Notes: generated by a model from the letters alone, not told the origin. DNA of 30,786 nucleotides from DASPWW01 sp035461345 (GCA_035461345.1 DATHVJ010000006.1:1-30786), one strand, 5' to 3'; shown: positions 22,357-30,237, counted from the stretch's first letter. Numbers and translations: made by a program.

Positions 22357-23658
22357 ATGGAGGCATCGGAGAGGTCACAGCTCCCCCTCGACGGGGGCGA
22401 TCGCGGCGCGGCGGCCGGCGCCGTGCGGCTGCTCGAGGACCGGCTCGTCATCGACGGGCTCACGGTCAACGACGAGCGCGCGGCGCGGGTCGTCCGCGAG
22501 CGCGCCGAGAGCGGCCACCCGCCCGGGGAGACGGTGCGGAAGACGATCGAGATCGGCGCCCGGGTGCTCGACGCCGAGGAGACGGCCGTCAACGTCGACT
22601 ACGTCCGCCACGAGCTAGGCCAGCTCGACCGTCGCCTTGGCGGCACCCTGGAGGAGAGCGCAACGGCGATCGCCGAGCAGATCGCGAAGGCCTTCGGCGC
22701 CGACCGCAGCGACTCGGTCCAGGCCCAGATCAAGGAGATCGTGGGGGGCGAGTCGCGACAGCTGCGCGAGGCTCTTATCCAGACCCTGACCGCCGAGGAC
22801 GCCTCGAACCCGCTCGTCTCCGTCCAGGCCCGGCTCGGCAAGGCCATGCTCGAGACCGAGGAGCGTCACCGCAAGGAGGTCGAGCACCTCCGCGAGGCGC
22901 ACTCGAAGGCCGAGCGGGCGATGCAGACGCAGCTTGGCGAGATGCGCAGGGAGCTCGGGCGCCTACTCGAGCGCGAGGAGGGCGAGCGGCGCCTCGCCGA
23001 GGCGGAGGAGGCCGGGACGCGCAAGGGACGGACGTTCGAGGAGCGGGTCCACGCGGCGCTCGACCGGATCTCGGCGGCGCGCGGCGACAGCGCCAACCAC
23101 GTCGGCGACGAGCCCGGCGTCGGCGGGACAAAGAAGGGCGACGTCGTAGTCGAGCTCGGGGCGGCCGACGGCCCGTGCGTCGGCCGGATCGTGTTCGAGG
23201 TCAAGGACGAGCAGCTGTCGAAGAACAAGGCGTGGGCCGAGCTCAACGCGGCGATGGGGGAGCGGCAGGCCGAGTTCGCGGTCCTCGTGGTGGCGGGAGA
23301 GGAGAGCATTCCCGCCGGGCGCGAGCAGCTCGCGGAGTACGAGGGCAACAAGATGATCGTCGCGATCGACCCCGAGCAGTCGGACGGGCTGGGGCTGGAG
23401 CTCGCCTACCGCTACGCGCGACTGCGGCTGATGCTCAAGCGCGAGGGAGAGCTGACGCTCGATGCCGCGGGGGTCCGGGATGCCGCCGAGGAGGCGCGCT
23501 CGGCTCTCAAGACGGCGCAATCGGTGCGCCTGGCGCTGACCAACGCCGACAAGAGCGTCTCCAAAGCGCGCGAGGGCGTCGACGAGATCGCCGCGGCGGT
23601 GGACGCGCAGCTCGATCGCATCGAGTCGCTCGTCGCGGCCGCTGATCAGCCGGAGTAG
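22357..23658 (+). CDS. coiled-coil protein with PD-(D/E)XK-like core
   Basis: A 433-residue acidic protein not assigned to a named family. Residues about 80-215 are heptad-rich helix (TEERHRKEVEHLREAHSKAE; QTQLGEMRRELGRLLEREEG). From about 224 a globular domain begins with GRTFEERVHAAL, then KKGDVVVEL (Asp262), and strand IVFEVKD (Glu281, Lys283), followed by a helix with KAWAELN and strand FAVLVVAG. The E...D...ExK order is that of PD-(D/E)XK nucleases, as in RmuC-type proteins, which combine coiled coil and nuclease-like fold. The C-terminal 80 residues are again coiled coil. A cytoplasmic DNA-associated role is inferred; activity is not proven. It is divergent from ccr with no evident metabolic link. 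Confidence 0.65.
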   Translation: MEASERSQLPLDGGDRGAAAGAVRLLEDRLVIDGLTVNDERAARVVRERAESGHPPGETVRKTIEIGARVLDAEETAVNVDYVRHELGQLDRRLGGTLEESATAIAEQIAKAFGADRSDSVQAQIKEIVGGESRQLREALIQTLTAEDASNPLVSVQARLGKAMLETEERHRKEVEHLREAHSKAERAMQTQLGEMRRELGRLLEREEGERRLAEAEEAGTRKGRTFEERVHAALDRISAARGDSANHVGDEPGVGGTKKGDVVVELGAADGPCVGRIVFEVKDEQLSKNKAWAELNAAMGERQAEFAVLVVAGEESIPAGREQLAEYEGNKMIVAIDPEQSDGLGLELAYRYARLRLMLKREGELTLDAAGVRDAAEEARSALKTAQSVRLALTNADKSVSKAREGVDEIAAAVDAQLDRIESLVAAADQPE

Positions 23659-23665
23659 TCGCGCC

Positions 23666-23995
23666 TCACTTCGGCGGCAGCGACGCCGCGAAGTCCGCGC
23701 CCGCCTCGACCCAGGCGGCAAGCGCGTCGTCCGCTTCGATGCCCTGCGGCGAGACGACCACGAAGCCCTTCATCGGCCGCCCCGTGAAGTCGAACGGCCG
23801 CGTGTGCGGCTCGGACTGGGCCCGTCCGTACTCCTGCGGGCCGACCCGGACGATCAACTCGTCGCCGAGCGCGCCGCACGCCATGTTGCCCGCGAGCAGG
23901 AACGCGATGCCGCCGAACATCCTCCGCTCGACGAGGTCGTCGCGGAGGGCGAGCACGTCGCGGACGCGCTCCGCGAGCTCCTCGTCGTAGGCCAC
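23666..23995 (-). CDS. TfoX/Sxy N-terminal-domain protein
   Basis: A 109-residue protein matching the TfoX N-terminal domain: AYDEELAERVRDVLA at the start, RRMFGGIAFLLAGNMACG (the RxMFGG motif), DELIVRVGPQEY and FTGRPMKGFVVV. In gammaproteobacteria TfoX acts in competence regulation; the single-domain actinobacterial versions are of unknown function. GTG start, five bases after the lipoprotein stop, so the two form an operon. Tail to tail with the coiled-coil gene, seven bases apart. Confidence 0.88.
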   Translation of the reverse strand: MAYDEELAERVRDVLALRDDLVERRMFGGIAFLLAGNMACGALGDELIVRVGPQEYGRAQSEPHTRPFDFTGRPMKGFVVVSPQGIEADDALAAWVEAGADFAASLPPK

Positions 23996-24000
23996 GCTCG

Positions 24001-24429
24001 CTACGGGATCAGCAGCTCGTTCTGCGACGAGCGGCGCTCGGGCCCGATCACCAGCTCAGCCGGCGTGGCGCTCGACTCCGCGCCCGCGGTCGCCTCGTAG
24101 GCGCCTTCCTCCATCGTCACCGTGAACCCGGTCATCACGCCGCCGGCCTCGATCGGGTCGCTGACGGCGTCGGTTGGGCCGTCGAGGGCGAGCTGGGCGA
24201 CGTCGTCGGTCTGGTTCGAGATCGTGAACACGGCCAGGCCGGCGCCGAATTCGCGCGGCGCGACGCTGACCCGATCCTTGCCGACCTTCGCCGAAACTTC
24301 GAGCGGGACCGGGGGACGGGGCTCGTTCGGGTGGTCCTCGGCGCCGCACCCCGCCGCGAACACGGCCAGCGCGACGAGCCCGGCTGGCAGCACGAACCTG
24401 TTGCGGTGGCGGCGCACCCCTCTCCTCAT
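24001..24429 (-). CDS. putative lipoprotein, cupredoxin-like strand pattern
   Basis: A 142-residue protein. It begins MRRGVRRHRNRFVLPAGLVA followed by LAVFAAGCGAE: a positively charged n-region, hydrophobic core and lipobox AAGC, so it should be lipidated at Cys and held on the outer face of the membrane. The mature part has the short-strand composition of a beta-sandwich (GLAVFTISNQTDDVAQLALD; GGVMTGFTVTMEEGAYEATA), similar to cupredoxin-like domains, but no copper His/Cys set is present. The ATG has TAGATT ten bases upstream. First gene of the unit with the TfoX-like gene. Function unknown. Confidence 0.75.
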   Translation of the reverse strand: MRRGVRRHRNRFVLPAGLVALAVFAAGCGAEDHPNEPRPPVPLEVSAKVGKDRVSVAPREFGAGLAVFTISNQTDDVAQLALDGPTDAVSDPIEAGGVMTGFTVTMEEGAYEATAGAESSATPAELVIGPERRSSQNELLIP

Positions 24430-24439
24430 TCGCGCTGCA

Positions 24440-24445
24440 AATCTA
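24440..24445 (-). promoter_or_regulatory. candidate -10 element of the lipoprotein gene
   Basis: TAGATT on the minus strand ends ten bases before the ATG at 24429. Confidence 0.4.
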
Positions 24446-24487
24446 ACCGATCGCGCGGAGAGGCCGGCGCGGTTCGCGCGTCGCGGC

Positions 24488-25453
24488 TCAGGCGTCGCCG
24501 CCGTGGAACGGGAGCTCGACGATCTCGCCGTCGGCGGCGCCGACCGAGACACGGTCGCCGGGTTGCGCCTCGCGGCGCACGATCGCAAGCCCGATCGGTC
24601 CCAGGGCGGGGGAGACGCACGCGGTGCCGACGCTGCCCACCTCGCGCTCGCCGAGCGTGATCGCATCGCCGTGCTCCGCCGGCGCGTCCAAGCGCAGACC
24701 TCTGAGATGACGGTTGGGCCTCCCCTTGTAGTGCAGGCGAGCGACCGTCTCCTGGCCGATGTAGCAACCCTTCGTGAAGCTGACCGCGCGCTCGTTGATC
24801 CCCGCCTCGGCCGGGATCGTCGCCTCGGTCATCTCGGCGCCGAACCGCGGCCGCCCGGACTCGACGCGGACCACTTCGACGGCGGCCTCGGTGACCTCGA
24901 CGATCCCGCGGGCGAGGAGGATGTCGCGCAGCCGGTCGGCCGCCTGCGAGTCCGCGATAAGGTCGACGCCGAGGTCGGTCGCGACCGCGCGGCACGCGAT
25001 GTCGCCGAGGGCCGCTTCGCGGTGCGCGTGCTCGGGCGACAGCGGACCGACGCCGCTCAGCTCGAGGGCGCCGGGGCCGACGACCGACAGCAGGACGTGG
25101 TCGTCGGTCGCGTCGACGAGATCGACCTCGCGGCCGATCCGGTACATGTCGAGATGCCTCTGTACCGCGGCGCCCGCCACGGCCTCCGTGTCGAGCCACA
25201 ACTCGTCCTCCGCCAACCGCAGCACCCTCATGTCGGCGCGCATGTGGCCCTTGCGATCGAGCAGGGCCGCGTAGCAACCCTCGCCGACCGCGAGCGCTTC
25301 GACGTCGTTGGTCACCTGCCCCTGGAGGTACTCGACGGCGTCGGCGCCGCGGACGAGCAGCTTGCGGCGCTCGGAGCGATCGGCGATCCCGGCCTGCTCG
25401 CGGATCGCCCGGTACTGGGCGTCGAGCTCGACGGGGACCTCGATCTCGGGCAT
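24488..25453 (-). CDS. ygfZ: YgfZ/GcvT-like folate-binding protein (FeS cluster maintenance)
   Basis: A 321-residue member of the GcvT fold family. The YgfZ signature K-G-C-[Y]-x-G-Q-E is present as FTKGCYIGQETVARLHYKG, which separates it from true glycine-cleavage T proteins. Other marks are LLVRGADAVEYLQGQVTNDV, CYAALLDRKGHMRADMRV and the C-terminal barrel GPIGLAIVRREAQPGDRV. YgfZ uses tetrahydrofolate to support repair or assembly of certain FeS enzymes, including MiaB. The ATG at 25453 (MPEIEVPVELDAQYRA) is supported by TAGAAT seven bases upstream. It is a single gene, divergent from the multicopper oxidase operon. Confidence 0.9.
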   Translation of the reverse strand: MPEIEVPVELDAQYRAIREQAGIADRSERRKLLVRGADAVEYLQGQVTNDVEALAVGEGCYAALLDRKGHMRADMRVLRLAEDELWLDTEAVAGAAVQRHLDMYRIGREVDLVDATDDHVLLSVVGPGALELSGVGPLSPEHAHREAALGDIACRAVATDLGVDLIADSQAADRLRDILLARGIVEVTEAAVEVVRVESGRPRFGAEMTEATIPAEAGINERAVSFTKGCYIGQETVARLHYKGRPNRHLRGLRLDAPAEHGDAITLGEREVGSVGTACVSPALGPIGLAIVRREAQPGDRVSVGAADGEIVELPFHGGDA

Positions 25454-25460
25454 GGAGCAG

Positions 25461-25466
25461 ATTCTA
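25461..25466 (-). promoter_or_regulatory. -10 element of ygfZ
   Basis: On the minus strand TAGAAT ends seven bases before the ATG. The stretch TAGAAT-N-TG-CTCC-ATG is nearly the same as at ecm (TAGAATTGTGCTCCATG there, TAGAATCTGCTCCATG here). Confidence 0.55.
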
Positions 25467-25495
25467 CGCGGGAGCAGCATCCGGTATCGACAGGA

Positions 25496-25544
25496 TTAGA
25501 TATGGCTAAAAGTAGCTTATGGTGACCGCAGAATCTGTTTTAAT
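25496..25544 (+). promoter_or_regulatory. AT-rich promoter and possible metalloregulator operator of the MCO-ZIP-DtxR operon
   Basis: TTAG-N6-CTAA (25496-25509) is an inverted repeat resembling half-sites bound by DtxR/IdeR-type regulators, and overlaps GCTA-AAAG-TAGC (25505-25516). Downstream TTTAAT (25539-25544) ends nine bases before the ATG and is the likely -10. The operon's own DtxR-family protein is the obvious candidate ligand. Confidence 0.5.
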
Positions 25545-25553
25545 CACTCTTCC

Positions 25554-26753
25554 ATGGCCAAGCCGGTGATCACTGATGGGCACGGACCGGAGCGCAACGG
25601 TGGCTCGGAGCCGGAAGGCGGCGCGAAGCGACGCGGGCTCAGCCGGCGTGGGCTGCTCGCCGGGGGCGCCGCGACAGGCGCCGCCGCGGTGCCCGTGCTG
25701 CACGGCCTCGTGCCGCACCAGGGCGTGCACTCGGCCCTAGAGGGGAACGCGAGCGCGGCGCCGGCCCGCGGCGAGGCCGGCAAGGCGGCCCACGGCGGCG
25801 GAAGCAACGGGCCGACGTTTCGCCAGGGTGCCGCGGTCGACCACGCCGCGAACGGCTTCAACCCGACCGAGATCCTGCGCGACTTCGATTGGGGCAAGAC
25901 CCGGCGGCTCCCGACCGGGCGCGTCGTGCGCGAGTGGGAGCTCGTCGCAACCGACCGCGAGATCGAGGTGGCGCCCGGCGTCCACTATCCGGCGTGGACG
26001 TACAACGGCCGGGTCCCGGGCCCGACGCTTCGCGCCCGCGAGGGCGACCGGATGCGGGTCCGGTTCGTGAACGGCTCCGAGCATCCGCACACGATCCACT
26101 TCCACGGCATCCATCCGGCGGAGATGGATGGCGTGCCGGGGATCGGCGCCGGCCTGCTCGAGGCGGGGGAGGAGACGACGTACGAGTTCGTCGCCGAGCC
26201 CTTCGGCCTTCACCTCTACCACTGCCACGCCGGCCCGCTCGCCGAGCACATCGCCCGCGGGCTGTACGGAGCGTTCATCGTCGACCCGAAGCAGGGGCGC
26301 ACCGAGGCCGACGAGCTGATGATGCTGATGAACGGGTTCAACACGAGCTTCGACGCCGAGGGGAACCAGGTGTACGCGGTCAACACCGTCGGCTTCCACT
26401 ACGTCAACGAGCCGATCCAGGTGCGGCGGGACGACCCGATCCGGATCTACCTCCTCAACCTGCTCGAGTTCGACCCGATCAACTCGTTCCACATCCACGC
26501 GAACTTCTTCAACTACTTCCCGACGGGGACGTCGCTCGAGCCGACCGAGTTCACCGACACGTTGATGCTCGGCCAGGCGCAGCGGGGCGTGCTCGAGATG
26601 TGCTTCCCGCACCCCGGCCACTTCATGTTCCATGCGCACAAGACCGAGTTCACGGAGCTCGGATGGATGGGGTTCTTCGAGGTCGGCGGCGCGTCCGGCC
26701 GGCGACGAGCCCCGAACGCGTTCTGCGAGCCGCCGTACAAGGGTGGAGCATGA
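25554..26753 (+). CDS. Tat-exported two-domain multicopper oxidase
   Basis: A 399-residue cupredoxin-type oxidase. The N-terminus has a twin-arginine signal, LSRRGLLAGGAATGAAAVPV (Arg31-Arg32), followed by a Gly/Ala-rich linker. Copper ligands are visible as HPHTIHFHG (His177-His184), YHCHAGPLAEH (His223, Cys224, His225, His232), SFHIHANFF (His313, His315) and HFMFHAHKTEF (His356, His360, His362). The first cupredoxin domain holds HCH, the second the closing His cluster. It would be folded with cofactor in the cytoplasm and exported. Candidate substrates are Fe2+, Mn2+ or Cu+, or nitrite in related enzymes; the type 1 axial Met seems replaced (HIARGLYG). It overlaps the ZIP gene (ATGA), favouring a metal substrate. 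Confidence 0.88.
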   Translation: MAKPVITDGHGPERNGGSEPEGGAKRRGLSRRGLLAGGAATGAAAVPVLHGLVPHQGVHSALEGNASAAPARGEAGKAAHGGGSNGPTFRQGAAVDHAANGFNPTEILRDFDWGKTRRLPTGRVVREWELVATDREIEVAPGVHYPAWTYNGRVPGPTLRAREGDRMRVRFVNGSEHPHTIHFHGIHPAEMDGVPGIGAGLLEAGEETTYEFVAEPFGLHLYHCHAGPLAEHIARGLYGAFIVDPKQGRTEADELMMLMNGFNTSFDAEGNQVYAVNTVGFHYVNEPIQVRRDDPIRIYLLNLLEFDPINSFHIHANFFNYFPTGTSLEPTEFTDTLMLGQAQRGVLEMCFPHPGHFMFHAHKTEFTELGWMGFFEVGGASGRRRAPNAFCEPPYKGGA

Positions 26754-27967
26754 TGGAGGCGGCGGCGAAGGCCGAGCGACGCGGCGGGGCCCAGGGCGAG
26801 CGCCCGCGGTGGCTGCTCGCGGCGGTGCCGCTGGCGCTGATCGCGGCGGCGATAGCGCTTTTCGCGGCGCTCGGCGGCCCCGGTCTCGACGAGCGCCGTG
26901 GCCCGCCGGTCGAGGAGCTGGCGGTGGAGCGCACCGTGCTGCGGCCCGGGGAGATCGAGCTGACGCTGCGCAACACCGGCCCCGACCCGGTCCAGGTGTC
27001 GCAGGTCGCAGTCGCCGACGCGTTCGTCGACTTCGAGGTCGACCCCGCCGGCGAGGTCGGGCGCCTCGACGACCAGACGGTGACCCTCGACTACCCGTGG
27101 CAGGAGGGATCCCCGTACACGATCTCGCTCTTGACATCCACCGGGGCGACGATCGACCACGAGATCGACGTCGCCGTCGCGACTCCGGAGGCGGACGCCG
27201 GGTTCTTCGGGCTCATGGCCTTGCTCGGCACGTACGTAGGTGTGATTCCGGTCGCGCTCGGGATGCTGTTTCTGCCGTTCGTGCGGCGCGTGCCGACGAG
27301 CTGGGTGCGCGTCGTCCTCGCGGCGACGATCGGACTGCTCGCTTTCCTCGCCGTCGACGGCTACCTCGAGGGCACCGAGCTGGGGCAGGAGAGCGGCGGC
27401 GCGTTCGGCGGCGTCGAGCTGCTGTTCCTGGGCGCGGGGCTGGCGTACCTGGCGCTCGCCGGGCTCGACTCGTACCTGCGCGGCCGCCACGCCGAGGCCG
27501 AGGCGAGCGGGGCGAGCGGGTGGCGCCTGGCACTGATGATCGCAGTGGGGATTGGGCTCCACAACCTCGGCGAGGGCCTCGCCATCGGCACCGCCTACGC
27601 GGTCGGCGCGCTCGCGCTGGGGGCGTTCCTCGTCATCGGCTTCGCGCTCCACAACACGACCGAGGGACTGGCGATCGTCGCGCCGCTGGCCGCCGGCGAG
27701 CGGCCGCCGCTGGCGCGGCTGGCGGCGCTCGGCCTGATAGCCGGGGCACCGGCAATCCTCGGCGCGTTCGTCGGCGCGTCGGTGACGAACCCGGAGGTGT
27801 CGACGTTCCTGCTCGGGGTCGGGGTCGGCGCGATCGTGCAGGTCATCGTCCAGATCTGGCCGTCGATACGCGACGAGGGTGGACGCAGCCTGTATCCGGC
27901 CAGCGTCGCCGGGATGATCGTCGGGGGCGCGGTCCTGTACGCGACCGGCCTCCTGATCAGCGTGTGA
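26750..27967 (+). CDS. ZIP-family divalent metal transporter with N-terminal extracytoplasmic domain
   Basis: A 405-residue membrane protein. Residues 21-41 form a first TM helix; 50-145 are a soluble beta-rich segment (GEIELTLRNTGPDPVQVSQV; YPWQEGSPYTISLLT), and from about 150 come the ZIP helices. The metal-binding helices carry HNLGEG (His271, Glu275) and HNTTEG (His301, Glu305), the conserved ZIP site for Zn, Fe or Mn. The typical ZIP is about 260 residues; the extra 130-residue TM plus beta domain is unusual and may bind metal or dock the oxidase. The ATG overlaps the oxidase stop (ATGA); a GGTGGAG precedes it. Transport is into the cytoplasm. Confidence 0.88.
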   Translation: MMEAAAKAERRGGAQGERPRWLLAAVPLALIAAAIALFAALGGPGLDERRGPPVEELAVERTVLRPGEIELTLRNTGPDPVQVSQVAVADAFVDFEVDPAGEVGRLDDQTVTLDYPWQEGSPYTISLLTSTGATIDHEIDVAVATPEADAGFFGLMALLGTYVGVIPVALGMLFLPFVRRVPTSWVRVVLAATIGLLAFLAVDGYLEGTELGQESGGAFGGVELLFLGAGLAYLALAGLDSYLRGRHAEAEASGASGWRLALMIAVGIGLHNLGEGLAIGTAYAVGALALGAFLVIGFALHNTTEGLAIVAPLAAGERPPLARLAALGLIAGAPAILGAFVGASVTNPEVSTFLLGVGVGAIVQVIVQIWPSIRDEGGRSLYPASVAGMIVGGAVLYATGLLISV

Positions 27968-27974
27968 GCGCTCG

Positions 27975-28664
27975 ATGGCGGTCGCCCACCACTCCAGCCA
28001 CGCGCGGCGCTCCACCGGGGAGGGGACGGAGAACTACGCCAAGGCGATCTACCACCTCCAGCAGCGCGGCGAGGGCCCGGTCAACACGGGGGCGATCGCG
28101 GAGCGGGTGGGGGTGACGCCGGCGTCGGCGTCGGCGATGGTGCGTCGGATGGCCGAGGAGGGGCTGGTGGAGCATGCCCCGTATCACGGGGTGCGCCTTA
28201 CGCGCACGGGAGAGGACGTGGCGCTCGAGGTGATGCGGCACCACCGTCTGATCGAGGCGTTCCTGGCTCGGCTCGGGATGCCGTGGGATCGGGTGCACGA
28301 GGAGGCCGAGCGGCTCGAGCACGTGATCTCCGAGGAGCTCGAGGAGCTGATCGCCCGCTTCCTGGGGGACCCGACGCACGACCCGCACGGCGACCCGATC
28401 CCTACCGCCGATCTCGAGATCGACGAGCCCGACACGCGCCGGCTCAGCGACATGGAGCCGGGCGAGCGCGGCACGGTCGTGCGGATCTCGGACTCGGACC
28501 CGGCGATGCTGCGGTACCTCGCGGAGCTCGGGGTGTCCCCCGGCGACCCGGTTCGCGTCGTCGAGCGCCAGCCGTTCGGCGGTCCGATCACGGTGCGATT
28601 CCCGGGCGGCGACCGGGTGCTGGGCGGCGCCGTCACCGACGCCATGCGCGTGTCCGTGGAATAG
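27975..28664 (+). CDS. DtxR/MntR-family metal-dependent repressor with FeoA domain
   Basis: A 229-residue regulator: winged HTH at about residues 20-80 (ENYAKAIYHLQQRGEGPVNT, then GAIAERVGVTPASASAMVRR), the metal-binding dimerisation helices (RHHRLIEAFLARLGMPWD; VHEEAERLEHVISEELEELI), and a C-terminal FeoA/SH3-like domain from about 155 (MEPGERGTVVRISDSDP). Bound to Fe2+ or Mn2+ it would repress target promoters. It starts seven bases after the ZIP stop, so it is the third gene of the oxidase-ZIP operon and probably acts on the inverted repeats upstream of the oxidase. Confidence 0.93.
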   Translation: MAVAHHSSHARRSTGEGTENYAKAIYHLQQRGEGPVNTGAIAERVGVTPASASAMVRRMAEEGLVEHAPYHGVRLTRTGEDVALEVMRHHRLIEAFLARLGMPWDRVHEEAERLEHVISEELEELIARFLGDPTHDPHGDPIPTADLEIDEPDTRRLSDMEPGERGTVVRISDSDPAMLRYLAELGVSPGDPVRVVERQPFGGPITVRFPGGDRVLGGAVTDAMRVSVE

Positions 28665-28671
28665 TTATCGC

Positions 28672-29034
28672 GTGTCCCTGGCGGCCGACTTCGACGGGAT
28701 CATCGAGTCGCTTCCCGACGACTGGACCGACCTCGGGCTAGACCTCAGGATCGCCGACGAGTCGAGGTACATCGACGCCGGCGTGAGCCTCACGCAGGTC
28801 AACGCGCAGCCGTACTCGCGCGCCGATTGGCATTGGCGGATCAACGTCGCCCACCGGTTCGGGCACGCCGCGGCGCCGGAGACCGTGCGAGGCACGCTTG
28901 CGACGCTCGATCGCGAGGGGATCGAGGGCGAGCTGCTGGTCAGGGAGATTCGCGAGGGGCGCGCCGAGGTGGTGCAGATGTGGGGTCGGCCCGAGAGCGT
29001 GCGGCGCGAGTGGCGCGAGCGCCGCAGCCTGTAG
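28672..29034 (+). CDS. hypothetical protein
   Basis: A 120-residue protein I cannot place in a family. GTG start seven bases after the DtxR gene. The sequence (FDGIIESLPDDWTDLGLDLR; ISDESRY-like strand; WHWRINVAHRFGHAAAPE) suggests an alpha-beta fold of about one domain. It has no signal peptide, no cysteine and no obvious motif. Probably co-transcribed with the metal operon or with the following receiver-like gene; the role is unknown. Confidence 0.65.
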   Translation: MSLAADFDGIIESLPDDWTDLGLDLRIADESRYIDAGVSLTQVNAQPYSRADWHWRINVAHRFGHAAAPETVRGTLATLDREGIEGELLVREIREGRAEVVQMWGRPESVRREWRERRSL

Positions 29035-29042
29035 CCGGGCGC

Positions 29043-29369
29043 GTGGCCGACGTCGTCGCCGTCGTCTCGGACCTGATGCTCGCCAGCAGAGTCGAGGAGA
29101 CGCTGCGCGCGGCGGGCCACGAGGTCGCGATCGTCCCCTCGGTCGACGCGATCGAGTCCGGAGATACGGGTCCGGCGGCGGTGGTTGCGGACCTCAACGC
29201 GGTCGACCCCGCCGAGCTGCGGCGGCTCGAGCCGCCCGTGCTGGGCTTCTACTCGCACGTCGACGTCGACGCTCGCAGGCGCGCCGAGCAGCAGGGGGTG
29301 GACCTTGTTGTCCCGCGATCGCGGCTGGTGCGCGAGATGCCGCAGCTCGTCGACTCGCTGCTCGACTAG
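29043..29369 (+). CDS. stand-alone receiver-like (CheY-fold) domain protein
   Basis: A 108-residue protein with the CheY periodicity: VVAVVSDLMLASRVEETLRA (beta1-alpha1), HEVAIVPSVDAI, AAVVADLNAVDP (possible phospho-acceptor Asp), PPVLGFYSHVDVDARRRAEQ and LVVPRSRLVREMPQLVDSLL. The acidic pair normally found after beta1 of true receivers is reduced to a single Asp, and the invariant Lys near beta5 appears as Arg. It may be a pseudo-receiver that binds a partner without phosphorylation. GTG start, eight bases after the previous gene. Single-domain, no output domain. Confidence 0.6.
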   Translation: MADVVAVVSDLMLASRVEETLRAAGHEVAIVPSVDAIESGDTGPAAVVADLNAVDPAELRRLEPPVLGFYSHVDVDARRRAEQQGVDLVVPRSRLVREMPQLVDSLLD

Positions 29370-29370
29370 T

Positions 29371-29444
29371 TAGACTGCGGCCCGCTTTCTTGGCCCGCGC
29401 CGCGGTGCGGGGAACGACGCAAACGGCCCGGAGGAGGTCACCCA
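29371..29444 (+). promoter_or_regulatory. leader with TAGACT hexamer and strong RBS for aquaporin
   Basis: TAGACT (29371-29376) is a possible -10. AGGAGGT (29432-29438) lies six bases before the GTG and fixes that start. This is one of the few genes here with a conventional leader. Confidence 0.55.
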
Positions 29445-30191
29445 GTGCAGGATCGAGGACTCGCGGCGTACATCACCGAGCTGGTCGGCACGTTCTTTCT
29501 CGTCTTCTTCATCGCCAGCGTCGCGATCCTGTACATCGCCACCGGCGCCCAGGCCCAGTTCGGCTCCGACTTCGCCGTCGTCGGGCTCGTCAACGGGCTC
29601 GTCCTGTTCGCGCTGATCTGGATGCTGGGAGCCGTGAGCGGAGGGCACTTCAACCCCGCGGTGACGGTGGGCGCGGCGGCGCTGCGGAGGATCGACCCAG
29701 TGGACGCCGTGGTCTACATCCTCGCCCAGCTCTCGGGCGGCGTGCTCGGCGCGCTGCTCGCCAAGGGGCTGCTGCTCGACGAGGGGCGTGCGGGCCACTA
29801 CGGCGCGACCACCGTCAGCCCGCTGCTGGGCGGCAACTTCCAGGGCTTCATCGTCGAGGGCATCGGGACGTTCCTGCTCGTCTTGGTCGTGCTCTCCGTC
29901 CTCTTCAATCCCAGGGTGCGGCAGGAGTGGGGCCCGCTCGCGATCGGGTTCACGCTGGCGTTCATCGTGATGGTCTTCGGACCGCTCACCGGGGCGGCGG
30001 TCAACCCCGCGCGCTGGTTCGGACCGGCGCTGATCGGCGAGGAGTTCGGCGACGTGTGGCCCTACTTGGGCGGAGAGTTGATCGGCGCGATTCTGGCGGT
30101 CGGGTTCTTCACCCTCGTGATCCGCCCCGGGCAAGCGGACGTGGGGGCGGTCGAGACCGGCGCCGAACGGCGCGGCCCGCCGGGCGCCTAA
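29445..30191 (+). CDS. MIP-family aquaporin
   Basis: A 248-residue membrane channel with six TM segments and the two NPA loops: SGGHFNPAVTVG (NPA at about residues 70-72) and GAAVNPARWFGP (about 187-189, Arg190 of the selectivity filter). Length and loops match AqpZ-type water channels. When aligned by eye on the second NPA, the helix-5 His of AqpZ corresponds to Val (LAFIVMV), and the helix-2 Phe to Asn, so the pore filter may differ and pass larger or other solutes. The GTG start is preceded by AGGAGGT. The C-terminus is a short charged tail. A strong hairpin follows the stop codon. Confidence 0.92.
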   Translation: MQDRGLAAYITELVGTFFLVFFIASVAILYIATGAQAQFGSDFAVVGLVNGLVLFALIWMLGAVSGGHFNPAVTVGAAALRRIDPVDAVVYILAQLSGGVLGALLAKGLLLDEGRAGHYGATTVSPLLGGNFQGFIVEGIGTFLLVLVVLSVLFNPRVRQEWGPLAIGFTLAFIVMVFGPLTGAAVNPARWFGPALIGEEFGDVWPYLGGELIGAILAVGFFTLVIRPGQADVGAVETGAERRGPPGA

Positions 30192-30197
30192 GCGAAC

Positions 30198-30224
30198 CGC
30201 CAAGTTTCGCAAGCGAACTTGGCG
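30198..30224 (+). terminator. strong hairpin after aquaporin
   Basis: CGCCAAGTT (30198-30206) pairs perfectly with AACTTGGCG (30216-30224), and the loop can add two more pairs beyond a bulged T. A weak AT-rich stretch follows. Likely terminator, placed seven bases past the stop. Confidence 0.6.
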
Positions 30225-30237
30225 CATTGATTCCCGG

